This document shows positions 23,747-32,695 of a stretch of 34,699 bases of DNA, one piece after another. How positions within the stretch are numbered: the first letter of the stretch is position 1; every line of letters begins with the position of its first letter. The stretch comes from an uncultured Shimia sp. (lineage in GTDB: Bacteria > Pseudomonadota > Alphaproteobacteria > Rhodobacterales > Rhodobacteraceae), in contig NZ_CAJXIV010000034.1 of NCBI RefSeq assembly GCF_913054185.1, positions 1 to 34,699 on the forward strand. The letters run 5' to 3'. Both the position numbers and the translations under genes were made by a program. A model generated the notes under the pieces. The model ran no database searches. It saw only the letters and a list, made by a program, of their open reading frames with translations, and was not told the DNA's origin.

Positions 23747-24910
23747 TCAGGAGCACGCGGCGATCAGCTTCTCCATAAAGCCTTTTCCGGCCTCAAACTG
23801 CGCAACCGTCAGAAACTCGTCAGGCTGGTGCGCTTGGGCAATGTCGCCAGGTCCACAGATCACGGTGGAATAGTCCGCGTTTTGGAAATGCCCGCCTTCG
23901 GTGCCGTAGCTCACCACGCGGGACGCATTGTCTCCGGTCAACTGACGCACCAGTGCCTCAGCCTCTCCCGCCTCTTCCGGAAGCAGCCCCGGGACATAGA
24001 ACTTCTCTTGCAGGTCGATGTGGCTCTCCGGCACAACCGCCTGCATCTCCGCCTCAACCTCGGCCACCTTGGCCTTAAACCGCGCGATCCAGTCGTCGCG
24101 GTTCTCATCGGGCACAATCCGGAAATCGAGACCAAAGCGACAGTCCAATGCCGTGATGTTGTGGGCTGTACCACCCTCAATCATGCCAACGTGCACCGTG
24201 GTCCAGGGCGGTTCAAACGTTGCCGCCACTGGTCCTGCCTCTTTGGCACGGTTTTCGAGATTCATCTCGTTGGCCCACTCAATCAGCTTGGCCCCATACA
24301 TGATTGCGTTCACGCCAGTGTGCATCAGCGAGCTGTGCACTTCAAAGCCGCGCACATGAACGTTGAACCCTTGCCCACCTTTGTGACCGGTCACCGCGCC
24401 CATCATCGACGGCTCACCAACGATGACCGCAGATCCTTTCGGAAAATGTTTGTCGATGCTTTCAATAAGAGGCGCCGCGCCCGTACAGCCAATTTCCTCG
24501 TCATACGACAAAGCCAACTGCAGCGGCCGCTTCAGGTCACTGTAATGCCCTTCCACGACGGCCCAAATCGCCAGCGCGTCAAAGCCTTTCATGTCACACG
24601 TACCACGACCAAACAGCTTCCCGTCTTGCTCAACAACCTCGAAGGGGTTCGTTGACCACGGCTGACCTTCCACGGGAACCACATCGGTGTGCCCGGAAAA
24701 CACAACCGCACCCTCAATTTTAGGCCCGACATGGGCAAACAGCCCCGCCTTGGCAGGGTCTGTCTCGTGAGGGTGCTGATGGGCCACAATTCCGTGGCTT
24801 TGCAGGTAGTCTTGCACCCAGTTGATCAGTGGCAAATTGGTGTCATGACTCACGGTTGGAAACGACACCAGCTTATCCAAAATGGCCCGCGGGTTCAGAC
24901 GCTCCGCCAT
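23747..24910 (-). CDS. argE: Acetylornithine deacetylase (M20 peptidase family)
   Basis: A 387-residue M20 di-metal hydrolase. Metal ligands and catalytic residues are visible as SGHTDVVP (His74, Asp76), GRGTCDMKG (Asp106) and YDEEIG (Glu138, Glu139), with a lid domain at about 180-290. The family reaction is removal of acetate from N-acetylornithine in arginine synthesis. The gene starts only four bases after the fused peptide-ABC ATPase, so the two are co-transcribed. That makes hydrolysis of imported acyl-amino acids or dipeptides a fair alternative. The sequence resembles ArgE closely enough that I keep that name with caution. Confidence 0.86.
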   Translation of the reverse strand: MAERLNPRAILDKLVSFPTVSHDTNLPLINWVQDYLQSHGIVAHQHPHETDPAKAGLFAHVGPKIEGAVVFSGHTDVVPVEGQPWSTNPFEVVEQDGKLFGRGTCDMKGFDALAIWAVVEGHYSDLKRPLQLALSYDEEIGCTGAAPLIESIDKHFPKGSAVIVGEPSMMGAVTGHKGGQGFNVHVRGFEVHSSLMHTGVNAIMYGAKLIEWANEMNLENRAKEAGPVAATFEPPWTTVHVGMIEGGTAHNITALDCRFGLDFRIVPDENRDDWIARFKAKVAEVEAEMQAVVPESHIDLQEKFYVPGLLPEEAGEAEALVRQLTGDNASRVVSYGTEGGHFQNADYSTVICGPGDIAQAHQPDEFLTVAQFEAGKGFMEKLIAACS

Positions 24911-24914
24911 GCGC

Positions 24915-26735
24915 TTAATATCCGCTGTCAGTGATCAGAACCTTGTGACCTGGACCAACCTCTTTGTACTCCGACAGCGCGGCCTCATATCCTTCTGGGT
25001 GGATTGGCGACGGGATTGGCTTAAAGTTCAGGTCTTTCTCCGATTTACGCTGACGTGGGTCAGCAATCGGAACCGCCTTCATCAAAGATTGTGTGTAGGG
25101 GTGCTGAGGATTCTCAAACACCGCGCGACGCGGGCCAAGTTCCACAATCCGACCCAAATACATAACACCCACATGGTGGCTCACACGTTCCACAACCGCC
25201 ATATCGTGGCTGATAAAGACGTAAGAAATACCCAGCTCAGCCTGCAACTCCATCATCAGGTTCAAAACCTGCGCCTGAACCGACACATCCAATGCGGACA
25301 CTGCTTCGTCTGAGACAATCAGCTTTGGATTCAGGGCAAGCGCACGGGCAATCGCAATCCGCTGACGCTGACCACCAGACATTTCATGCGGATAGCGACG
25401 CATAAAGCTGCGCGGCAACTCCACACGATCAAACAGCATCTCAACACGCTTCTGAAGCTCGCTGCCGGAATGCGTGCCATAGTTGCGCATCGGTTCGCTG
25501 ACCTGATCCTGCAACATCATCTGCGGGTTCAGCGACGCAAATGGATCTTGAAAGATCATCTGCATCTCTTGGCGCGCTGTGTGCATCTCTTTGGGGTTCA
25601 AAGAAATAATGTCCTGTCCGTCAAAGCTCACTTCACCGGAGGTCGGCTCCACCAGGCGCAACAAAGAACGGCCAGCCGTCGACTTACCACAGCCGGATTC
25701 CCCAACCAGCGACAAGGTCTGCCCTTTGTTTACCGTGAAAGATAGGTCCTCGACGGCGTGAACATTGGCCACAGTCCGACGCATCAAGCCGCCTTTTACC
25801 GGGAAACGCGTGACAAGGTTCTTTACCTCCAGGATTGGTTCTTCGGTGCCCGGGATCGGATCGGTGCTATGGGTGTTGTCGCCAAACAGCTTCATTGGGC
25901 TTGGCACATCCGTGCCGGTCATTTCACCCAACTTTGGCACAGCGGCTAGCAGTGCCTTTGTATAGTCGTGTGTCGGGTTCTCGAAGATCTCTTCGACAGT
26001 GCCCTCTTCAACTTTGTTGCCGCGGAACATTACCACAACGCGGTCTGCCATCTGCGCCACAACCGCCATGTCATGCGTGATAAACATTACGGCAGTGCCA
26101 GTTTCACGCTTCAGCCGGTCCATCAGCGCGAGAATCTCGGCCTGAATGGTCACGTCCAAAGCTGTTGTAGGCTCATCCGCGATCAACAAGCGCGGCTCAC
26201 AGGCCATCGCCATGGCAATCACAACACGCTGGCGCATACCGCCGGACAGCTCGTGCGGATATTGCTTCAGGCGACGCTCGGGTTCCGGAATACGCACTTC
26301 GCGCAACAGTTCAATTGCCCGGGCTTCCGCATCCGATTTGGACAGGTTTTTATGCAACCGCAGCCCTTCGGTCAGCTGACGACCCACTGTGAACACCGGG
26401 TTCAGCGCAGTCATCGGCTCCTGAAAGATCATACCGATCTCATTGCCGCGAATCGTCCGCATCAGATCCTGATTGGCCTCGGCCAAGTTCACATCGTCCG
26501 CATCTTTGCGGTCAAACAGTAGTCTACCGCCCGCAATTTCGCCGCCGCCGAATTCCACCAAACGCATCAGCGAAAGTGATGATACCGATTTTCCGGATCC
26601 AGATTCACCAACAATACAAACGGTTTCACCGGGGTTCACCTTGAAGGACACATCCTCCACGCCCACCACAGGGCCGTCCTTTGTCTGGAACTCGACTCGC
26701 AGATTTTCGATTGACGCAATGGCGTTGTCCAACAT
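24915..26735 (-). CDS. Fused double ATP-binding protein of a dipeptide/oligopeptide ABC importer (DppD-DppF/GsiA type)
   Basis: A 606-residue protein with two complete ABC domains. The first, about residues 1-270, has Walker A GESGSGKS at 43-50, signature LSGGMRQR and Walker B LLIADEP. The second, about 305-560, has GESGCGKST, signature MSGGQRQR and KLIVSDEAVSALD. Each is followed by the peptide-transporter tail that includes HPYT or HDYT. The fusion replaces the usual two genes. A GGGGAG site precedes the ATG. It serves the binding protein and permeases transcribed the other way from 27036, and is followed by argE. Confidence 0.95.
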   Translation of the reverse strand: MLDNAIASIENLRVEFQTKDGPVVGVEDVSFKVNPGETVCIVGESGSGKSVSSLSLMRLVEFGGGEIAGGRLLFDRKDADDVNLAEANQDLMRTIRGNEIGMIFQEPMTALNPVFTVGRQLTEGLRLHKNLSKSDAEARAIELLREVRIPEPERRLKQYPHELSGGMRQRVVIAMAMACEPRLLIADEPTTALDVTIQAEILALMDRLKRETGTAVMFITHDMAVVAQMADRVVVMFRGNKVEEGTVEEIFENPTHDYTKALLAAVPKLGEMTGTDVPSPMKLFGDNTHSTDPIPGTEEPILEVKNLVTRFPVKGGLMRRTVANVHAVEDLSFTVNKGQTLSLVGESGCGKSTAGRSLLRLVEPTSGEVSFDGQDIISLNPKEMHTARQEMQMIFQDPFASLNPQMMLQDQVSEPMRNYGTHSGSELQKRVEMLFDRVELPRSFMRRYPHEMSGGQRQRIAIARALALNPKLIVSDEAVSALDVSVQAQVLNLMMELQAELGISYVFISHDMAVVERVSHHVGVMYLGRIVELGPRRAVFENPQHPYTQSLMKAVPIADPRQRKSEKDLNFKPIPSPIHPEGYEAALSEYKEVGPGHKVLITDSGY

Positions 26736-27035
26736 GAAGGTGGCTCCCCTGAGTATTGTTTTTATTTGTCCCTCGGCCAGACGCTACCGCCCACAAATGC
26801 AATGGTCAAACCATGTTGGGCCAGTTTCCAGCTCTGAATGAACATTTATTCAATTTGGCCCCTTGCAATTTCACCCCCACTGGTCTGTGATGCCTGCAGT
26901 CGGAGGGGTGTACGACTTTTCCACCTTGTGGAACCGTAGATGGCAACATCTGTGTCCCTTCCTGACAAGCAAAAACCGGGCGGAATCAATCTGCCCGAAC
27001 GCACGCAACCAGTGTGCACCAACATGGAGTGAGAC
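26736..27035. other. Divergent intergenic region of the peptide ABC importer
   Basis: This 300-base region holds no supported gene. It must carry the promoters for the fused ATPase (leftward) and the binding protein (rightward). A weak dyad lies at 26835-26852 (TGAAT...ATTCA, two mismatches). A hairpin CGGGCGG/CTGCCCG (26977-26983 with 26991-26997) lies in the binding-protein leader. No clear -35/-10 pair was found. Confidence 0.5.
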
Positions 27036-28736
27036 ATGAAAGCAAAAACTTTGATGCTTGGCGCCGCAGCAGCGTTTGTGATGGCCCCAGCGGCCATGGC
27101 AGAGCGCGGTTCGGACGGCCACGTGAACATCATTTATTGGCAAGCGCCTTCCATCCTGAACCCATATCTGTCTTCGGGTACCAAGGACGTTGAATCCGCT
27201 TCCCTCACCCTGGAGCCGCTGGCACGTTACGACGAAACCGGCAAAATGGTTCCATTCCTCGCAGCTGAAATTCCAACCGTTTCAAACGGTGGTGTTTCCG
27301 AAGACCTGACCAGCATCACCTGGACCATCGCAGATGGCATGATGTGGTCTGATGGGTCCGCAGTGACCGCTGCTGACGTTGTCTTCACCGGCGAATACTG
27401 CATGCACCCCGAAGGTGGCTGTGCTCAAGCGGCATTCTTTGACGGCGTTGAAAACATCGAAGCGATTGACGACAAAACCGTCAAAGTGACTTTCAACCAA
27501 CCAAAGCCGAACCCATACGGCCCATTTGTTGGCGGTCAATCCCCGATTATCCAGAAAGCTCAGTTTGAAAACTGCACCGGTGCCAAAGCGCCCGAGTGTA
27601 CTGCTGAGAACTTCGGCCCAATCGGCACCGGCCCATTCGTTGTGACTAACTTCAAGACCAACGACGTGATCCAGTACGAAGCCAACCCAAACTACCGTGA
27701 CGCATCTAAGCCTGCGTTCGCATCTGTGACTTTCAAAGGGGGCGGCGACGCAACCGGTGCTGGTCGCGCGGTTCTAGAAACCGGCGAATTTGACTACGCC
27801 TGGAACCTCCAGCTGGCACCCGATGTGATTGCCAAGATGGAAGAAGGCGGCAAAGGCAAAGCTGTTGCAGGCTTCGGTCCGCTGGTCGAGCGTCTCGAAA
27901 TGAACATGACCAACCCGTCCTCCGATCTTCCGGAAGGCGAGCGCGGCACTGTTGCACATCCTCACCCGTTCCTGTCTGACATGAACGTGCGTAAAGCACT
28001 GTCCATGGCAATCGACCGCGAACTGCTGGTGGAAATTGGTTACGGCAAAGCAGGTAAAGTTACCTGTGACCTCGTGCCTTCTCCAGACAACTACGCTGCC
28101 AAAAACGACTACTGCGCAACGCAGGACATCGCTGGCGCCAACGCTCTGCTGGACGAAGCTGGTTGGGTTAAAGGTGGCGACGGCATCCGCGCTAAAGACG
28201 GCGTGAAGCTGTCCATTCTGTACCAAACCTCCACAAACGCCGTTCGTCAGGACTTCCAAGCCCTGATCAAACAGTGGTGGAGCGAGATTGGTGTTGAAAC
28301 CGAGCTGCGCAACCTGTCCGCATCTGTCTTCTTCGGCGGTGACCCAGGCTCCCCTGACACCTTCCAGAAGTTCTACGCAGACGTGGAAATGTATGCCAAC
28401 ACCTTCAACGGCACCGACCCTCAGCAGTACCTCGCAGCATATCGCTGTGGTGGTGAGCCGAAGCCGGACAGCCAATGGCAGGGTGAAAACATCAACCGTT
28501 TCTGTGATCCGGCATACGACGCTCTGATCGATGAACTGGCTCGTACCGGTGACATCGAGAAGCGCGGCGAGATCGCGATCAAGATGAACAACATGCTGAC
28601 CAAAGACAGCTACACCATCGTGCCTCTCGTGCACCGTGGCCGTGTCTCGGCACACGCAAACTCTCTGGGCGGCGTCGTCCTGAACGTTTGGGACTCCGAG
28701 CTGTGGAATGTTGCTGACTGGCACCGCGTGAAGTAA
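27036..28736 (+). CDS. Peptide ABC transporter substrate-binding protein (family 5)
   Basis: A 566-residue periplasmic binding protein. Residues 1-22 are a signal peptide ending PAAMA. Family features include YWQAPSILNPYLSSG near the start, a WTIADGMMWSDGSAVTAADV block and NVRKALSMAIDRELLVEIGYG, all typical of DppA/OppA/GsiB proteins. GGAG lies six bases before the ATG. It delivers peptides or related solutes to the permeases downstream. Two hairpins separate it from the permease genes, which probably sets higher expression. The exact ligand is unknown. Confidence 0.93.
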   Translation: MKAKTLMLGAAAAFVMAPAAMAERGSDGHVNIIYWQAPSILNPYLSSGTKDVESASLTLEPLARYDETGKMVPFLAAEIPTVSNGGVSEDLTSITWTIADGMMWSDGSAVTAADVVFTGEYCMHPEGGCAQAAFFDGVENIEAIDDKTVKVTFNQPKPNPYGPFVGGQSPIIQKAQFENCTGAKAPECTAENFGPIGTGPFVVTNFKTNDVIQYEANPNYRDASKPAFASVTFKGGGDATGAGRAVLETGEFDYAWNLQLAPDVIAKMEEGGKGKAVAGFGPLVERLEMNMTNPSSDLPEGERGTVAHPHPFLSDMNVRKALSMAIDRELLVEIGYGKAGKVTCDLVPSPDNYAAKNDYCATQDIAGANALLDEAGWVKGGDGIRAKDGVKLSILYQTSTNAVRQDFQALIKQWWSEIGVETELRNLSASVFFGGDPGSPDTFQKFYADVEMYANTFNGTDPQQYLAAYRCGGEPKPDSQWQGENINRFCDPAYDALIDELARTGDIEKRGEIAIKMNNMLTKDSYTIVPLVHRGRVSAHANSLGGVVLNVWDSELWNVADWHRVK

Positions 28737-28747
28737 TTCACCGACAT

Positions 28748-28780
28748 GGGGCGAGCTTTCGAGCTCGCCCCAACTCTTTT
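28748..28780 (+). terminator. Intercistronic terminator/attenuator with UUCG loop
   Basis: A perfect 10-bp stem GGGGCGAGCT/AGCTCGCCCC has a TTCG loop (28758-28761) and is followed by a short T-run (TTTT, 28777-28780). It begins 12 bases after the binding-protein stop and lies before the permease genes of the same operon. Confidence 0.75.
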
Positions 28781-28782
28781 AG

Positions 28783-28812
28783 GCCCCGCGCAGTAAGGTC
28801 ACTGTGCGGGGC
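28783..28812 (+). repeat. Second intercistronic hairpin
   Basis: A 12-bp stem GCCCCGCGCAGT/ACTGTGCGGGGC (one G-U pair) has a 6-base loop. It directly follows the UUCG hairpin and ends 33 bases before the permease start. It may act with the first to slow 3' decay or to attenuate. Confidence 0.6.
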
Positions 28813-28845
28813 TCAACAACAAAAACGACGCACAAAGGCGCTTTC

Positions 28846-29853
28846 ATGCTGACCTTCACCATACGCCGTCTGATCCTTGCGATCCCGACGTTGCTCTTTA
28901 TCTCACTTGTCATCTTCCTCCTGCTCGAGCTTGCGCCCGGCGATCCGATGGCACAAGTTCCCCTGACCGTCCCGCCAGAGGTCAAAGAGAAGATGCGCCT
29001 GGCCCTTGGCCTTGGCGAACCTGGCTATATTCGTTTTTACAAATGGCTGGTCCAGTTCTTCTGGGTAGAACCCCAGGTTCTGTTTGATCACATGTTTGGC
29101 ACCGCCTTTTCCGAAGGCAAGCTGCGCATCATCAGCTGGCAGCACCGCGGCCCAGTGATGGACGTGGTTGTCGAGCGCCTGCCACAGACCCTTTGGGTTG
29201 TAGGCTTGTCCTACATCGTCGGTATCATGATCGCGCTGCCGATCGGCATCTACTCTGCTTACAAGCAATACTCGATGTTCGATCAGGCTGGTACGTTCAT
29301 CACCATGATCGGCTATTCCATTCCACCGTTCTTCACCGGTCCGCTGGTGATCGTTCTGTTCTCGGTGAACTTGGGCTGGTTCCCGTTCATCTATGACACG
29401 ACACATGAGGTGGTTGATTGGGACAGCTTTGTCTATCAGCTGCGTCAGATGATCATGCCAGTGATGGTGCTTGCCTTGCAAACCACTGCCCAGATCAGCC
29501 GCTACATGCGCGCCTCGATGCTGGACAACCTCAATCAGGACTATGTGCGCACCGCACGTGCCAAAGGCCTGAGCGAGAAAGTTGTGGTTCTGGTGCATGT
29601 GTTGCGCAACTCGATGATCCCGGTTGTGACCGTGATTGCGTTGGGTCTCCCAGCCATCTTTGGCGGCGCGATCATCACCGAGCAGGTGTTCTCCGTGAAC
29701 GGCATCGGCGCACAGCTGATTGGCGCCATTCAGGCCAACGATTTGCCCACCGTGCAGACGCTGACCTTTATGTTCGCTTTCCTGATCGTCTTCTTCAACC
29801 TGATCGCAGACGTGCTCTACGGCGTTCTTGATCCGAGGATCCGCTATGACTGA
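28846..29853 (+). CDS. Peptide ABC transporter permease (DppB type)
   Basis: A 335-residue membrane protein. The N-terminus FTIRRLILAIPTLLFISLVIF is the first helix, followed by LAPGDPM, typical of DppB-type subunits. A long periplasmic loop and five further helices follow. The EAA region reads RTARAKGLSEKVVVLVHVLR. I chose the ATG at 28846 because AAAGG lies seven bases before it; a GTG at 28804 falls inside a hairpin. It pairs with the next permease to form the pore. Its last eight bases overlap the next gene. Confidence 0.93.
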   Translation: MLTFTIRRLILAIPTLLFISLVIFLLLELAPGDPMAQVPLTVPPEVKEKMRLALGLGEPGYIRFYKWLVQFFWVEPQVLFDHMFGTAFSEGKLRIISWQHRGPVMDVVVERLPQTLWVVGLSYIVGIMIALPIGIYSAYKQYSMFDQAGTFITMIGYSIPPFFTGPLVIVLFSVNLGWFPFIYDTTHEVVDWDSFVYQLRQMIMPVMVLALQTTAQISRYMRASMLDNLNQDYVRTARAKGLSEKVVVLVHVLRNSMIPVVTVIALGLPAIFGGAIITEQVFSVNGIGAQLIGAIQANDLPTVQTLTFMFAFLIVFFNLIADVLYGVLDPRIRYD

Positions 29854-30757
29854 TACCACCAACACCGAGCCGACAACCCCACCGCACAGCCAGTGGTATG
29901 ACGTCTGGCACCAGTTCAAGGCGCACAAAGGCGCCATGCTGGGTGGCATCGTCTTCCTGATCATTGTGTTCGGGGTCTTTCTCGGCCCACTGCTCTGGCC
30001 CTATGACGCGACCTACATCGACATCCGGTCGCGCAACCAAGGTCCAAGCTTCGCACACCCCTTTGGCACCGACCAATTGGGCCGTGACCTTCTGGCGCGG
30101 ATGATGGCTGGCGGGCAGACCTCCATTGCTGTGGGTCTCACCGCCATGCTGTTGGCCTTGAGCCTCGGCAGTTTTGTCGGCATCGTCGCTGGCTTCTTTA
30201 AGAAGCTGGACGGCCCGCTGATGCGCCTGACGGATCTGTTCCTGGCGTTGCCAATCCTGCCGTTGCTTCTGGTGATGATGATGCTCTTCCGCGAACCGCT
30301 GTCCTCAGCGGTTGGTCCTGAACGTGGTATCTTCATCCTGATCGTGGTGGCCATTGGCATCACCTCTTGGATGCCCACCGCACGGATCGTGCGTGGCGAT
30401 GTGCTGGCGCTGAAAGAACGTGAGTTTGTTCTGGCCGCCCGCTCCATTGGCACGTCCAACAAGAACATGATCACACGGCACATCCTGCCCAACGTTCTGT
30501 CGCCAATCATGGTGTCAGCCACATTGGGGATCGCCAACGCGATCATCACGGAATCGGCGCTGTCGTTCTTGGGCCTTGGCTTCCCACCAGACTTCCCAAC
30601 CTGGGGCCGCTTATTGAACGACGCGGTGCAGTATCTGCAAGATTATCCGGAACGTGTGTTCTGGCCCGGCTTGGGCATCTCGCTGACCGTGCTGTCGGTG
30701 AACTATCTTGGCGACGGCCTGCGCGACGCGCTCGATCCCCGCATCCGCGGTCGCTAA
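29846..30757 (+). CDS. Peptide ABC transporter permease (DppC type)
   Basis: A 303-residue membrane protein with a hydrophilic N-terminal tail and a first helix at about residues 35-55. It carries the DppC hallmark HPFGTDQLGRDLLARMMAGGQTS and the EAA loop LAARSIGTSNKNMITRHILPN. The ATG at 29846 has GAGGA seven bases upstream and overlaps the end of the DppB-type gene, so translation is coupled. It is the last gene of the rightward half of the importer and is followed by a strong terminator. Confidence 0.94.
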   Translation: MTDTTNTEPTTPPHSQWYDVWHQFKAHKGAMLGGIVFLIIVFGVFLGPLLWPYDATYIDIRSRNQGPSFAHPFGTDQLGRDLLARMMAGGQTSIAVGLTAMLLALSLGSFVGIVAGFFKKLDGPLMRLTDLFLALPILPLLLVMMMLFREPLSSAVGPERGIFILIVVAIGITSWMPTARIVRGDVLALKEREFVLAARSIGTSNKNMITRHILPNVLSPIMVSATLGIANAIITESALSFLGLGFPPDFPTWGRLLNDAVQYLQDYPERVFWPGLGISLTVLSVNYLGDGLRDALDPRIRGR

Positions 30758-30776
30758 AACAGCCAACAACGATCGG

Positions 30777-30805
30777 AAGGCCGGGCAATTGCCCGGCCTT
30801 TTTTT
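30777..30805 (+). terminator. Rho-independent terminator of the peptide ABC operon
   Basis: A perfect 10-bp stem AAGGCCGGGC/GCCCGGCCTT has an AATT loop and ends in seven T residues (30799-30805), 20 bases after the last permease stop. Confidence 0.95.
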
Positions 30806-30871
30806 GGGGGTTTCTGAAATACATGCCCGATTTCCGGCTGTACTGCTTTTCTCCCCTGCTAGTGTGCCGTC

Positions 30872-31945
30872 ATGATGTTTGATTTGCCCACCCACGACAC
30901 GCTTTATGCAGCCCTCCTGGCCCGCGATCCCGCTTATGACGGACGCGCCTATGTCTGTGTCTCTTCCACCGGTGTCTTTTGCCGCCTGACTTGCCCAGCT
31001 CGCAAACCCAAGACAGAAAACTGCACCTTCGTTGCCTCCATTGGGGAATGCATCGAGCAAGGCTACCGCGCCTGTAAACGTTGTCATCCAATGGCTCCTG
31101 CGGCAGAGGCCGACCCAACCATCGCGGCCCTGCTCGCGGCATTGGATGACCGCCCCGATTTCCGATGGACCGAGCGTCACGTTGCCCAAATGGGCTTTGA
31201 CCTCTCCACCGTGCGCCGCTCGTTCAAGCGCCAGTTTGGTATGACCTTCCTCGAAATGGCCCGTCAACGGCGCCTGCGCGAAGGGTTTGAAGTGTTGAGC
31301 AGCGGCAGCAAAGTCATTGATGCACAACACAGCGCCAGCTTTGACAGCCCCTCCGCTTTCCGCGCCGCCTTTGCCCGGCTACTGGGGTGCGCCCCTGCCG
31401 ACCTTCGACAAGGCGGTTTGTTGCGCGCGGATTGGATCACATCACCGCTGGGTGATCTGATCGCCGTCTCCAGCGCCTCTCATTTGCACCTGCTGGAGTT
31501 TGTTGAACGCAAGGCCCTGCCCCGCGAACTCACCCGCCTGCGCGACTTTGCCAAAGGCGACCTCGGCTTGGGGCGCTTCGCCCCAACGGATCAAGTCGAA
31601 GCCGAACTGGCCACGTTCTTCGCGGGTCAGAGTGCAAATTTCGAAACACCCCTCGCCTTTCACGGCTCCGCTTTCACCAAAGAGGTCTGGCACGCTCTCC
31701 GCGATATCCCTGCTGGCGAAACCCGCAGCTATTCCGAGCTCGCCAACTCGATTGATCGTCCCTCGGCCACTCGCGCAGTTGCGCGTGCCAATGGTGCCAA
31801 TCAAATCGCCCTGCTTGTGCCCTGCCACCGCGTTCTTGGCGCAGATGGCGCGCTCACGGGTTACGGCGGCGGCCTCTGGCGCAAACAAAAACTCATTGAA
31901 ATCGAACGCCAATACAAAAAAGGAAACGTATATGACCCAAGCTGA
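30872..31945 (+). CDS. ada: Ada: methylphosphotriester/O6-methylguanine DNA methyltransferase and AraC-type activator
   Basis: A 357-residue protein with the full three-part Ada layout. The N-terminal zinc domain has Cys37, Cys41, Cys68 and Cys71 (GVFCRLTCPARKP and ACKRCHP); Cys37 would accept the methyl from phosphotriesters. An AraC-type DNA-binding region spans about 85-180. The C-terminal methyltransferase has the acceptor Cys318 in PCHRV and the preceding RAVARANGAN. In known Ada proteins, methylation of the N-terminal Cys turns the protein into an activator of alkylation-repair genes. The ribosome-binding site is weak. The end overlaps the next gene by 14 bases. Confidence 0.94.
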   Translation: MMFDLPTHDTLYAALLARDPAYDGRAYVCVSSTGVFCRLTCPARKPKTENCTFVASIGECIEQGYRACKRCHPMAPAAEADPTIAALLAALDDRPDFRWTERHVAQMGFDLSTVRRSFKRQFGMTFLEMARQRRLREGFEVLSSGSKVIDAQHSASFDSPSAFRAAFARLLGCAPADLRQGGLLRADWITSPLGDLIAVSSASHLHLLEFVERKALPRELTRLRDFAKGDLGLGRFAPTDQVEAELATFFAGQSANFETPLAFHGSAFTKEVWHALRDIPAGETRSYSELANSIDRPSATRAVARANGANQIALLVPCHRVLGADGALTGYGGGLWRKQKLIEIERQYKKGNVYDPS

Positions 31946-32693
31946 CCGCGCCCACGCCTTTGCCGCGCTGCACCAGCCCGGCACTCCTCTTGTGCTCTAC
32001 AATTGCTGGGACGCCGGCAGCGGTGCAGCCATTGCCAAAGGCGGCGCCCCTGCCCTAGCGACCGGCAGCTGGTCCGTGGCAGGGGCACAGGGCTATGCCG
32101 ATGGCGAAGCATTGCCACTAAACACCCTCCTGCAAATCGCTGCCCGTATCACTGCAACTTGTAGTGTGCCTGTGTCGCTTGATTTTGAAGGCGGGTACGC
32201 AACCGCACCGCAGGAATTGCGCACAAACATCGCGCGCGTGATTGACGCAGACATCGTTGGTATCAACTTTGAAGATCGTGTCGTTGCAGGAGACGGCCTA
32301 CATGACATTGACACACAATCCGCCCGCCTCACCGCCATACGCGCTGAGGCCGACGCCCACGATGTCCCGCTCTTCATCAACGCACGTACAGATCTGTTTC
32401 TGCAATCCGACCCTGCGGAGCATAGCGAACATGTCGAGGCCGCCATCACGCGCGGCAAGGCCTACGCCGAGGCCGGCGCCAGCGGATTCTTCATCCCGGG
32501 CCTGTCTGACCCAGAGATGATCCGCGCCATCTGCGACGCTGTGTCCCTGCCTGTGAACGCCATGTGTTTGGATGTCACTGCGGACGTCGCCCCACTCGCT
32601 GCACTGGGTGTCTCCCGCATCAGCTTTGGGCCTGCACCCTACCGGGCCGCAATGAAGGCGCTGACTCTACATGCAGAAAGACTGTACACCTAA
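31932..32693 (+). CDS. PEP mutase/isocitrate lyase family protein
   Basis: A 253-residue (beta/alpha)8 protein. SLDFEGGYA (Asp84, Glu86) and GINFEDR (Glu114, Asp115) supply the metal-binding acids of the superfamily. The KKCGH catalytic loop of isocitrate and methylisocitrate lyases is absent (VVAGDGLHD stands after the FEDR block), so it is not a classical isocitrate lyase. A PEP mutase, oxaloacetate decarboxylase or other C-C/P-C lyase role is possible. AAGGA precedes the ATG, which lies inside the end of ada, so the two are translationally coupled. The reaction and the reason for pairing with DNA repair are unknown. Confidence 0.88.
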   Translation: MTQADRAHAFAALHQPGTPLVLYNCWDAGSGAAIAKGGAPALATGSWSVAGAQGYADGEALPLNTLLQIAARITATCSVPVSLDFEGGYATAPQELRTNIARVIDADIVGINFEDRVVAGDGLHDIDTQSARLTAIRAEADAHDVPLFINARTDLFLQSDPAEHSEHVEAAITRGKAYAEAGASGFFIPGLSDPEMIRAICDAVSLPVNAMCLDVTADVAPLAALGVSRISFGPAPYRAAMKALTLHAERLYT

Positions 32694-32695
32694 AC

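Noticed and set aside
26835..26852. Dyad TGAAT...ATTCA as a possible operator in the peptide-importer control region
   Set aside because: Two of nine paired positions mismatch and the sequence is AT-rich, so chance is likely.
26846..27133. Minus-strand open frame of about 95 codons in the peptide-importer control region
   Set aside because: It overlaps the binding-protein signal peptide region, has no recognisable domain and no ribosome-binding site.
27774..28724. Long minus-strand open frame (316 codons) inside the peptide-binding-protein gene
   Set aside because: It is fully antisense to a clear binding-protein gene and shows no recognisable domain; codon bias of the real gene explains it.
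28903..29964. Long minus-strand open frame (353 codons) across the DppB-type permease gene
   Set aside because: It is antisense to a clear permease gene, is rich in His/Gln/Asp without any family pattern, and has no start signal.
31932..32693. Isocitrate lyase or methylisocitrate lyase
   Set aside because: The KKCGH catalytic loop is not present after the FEDR block.
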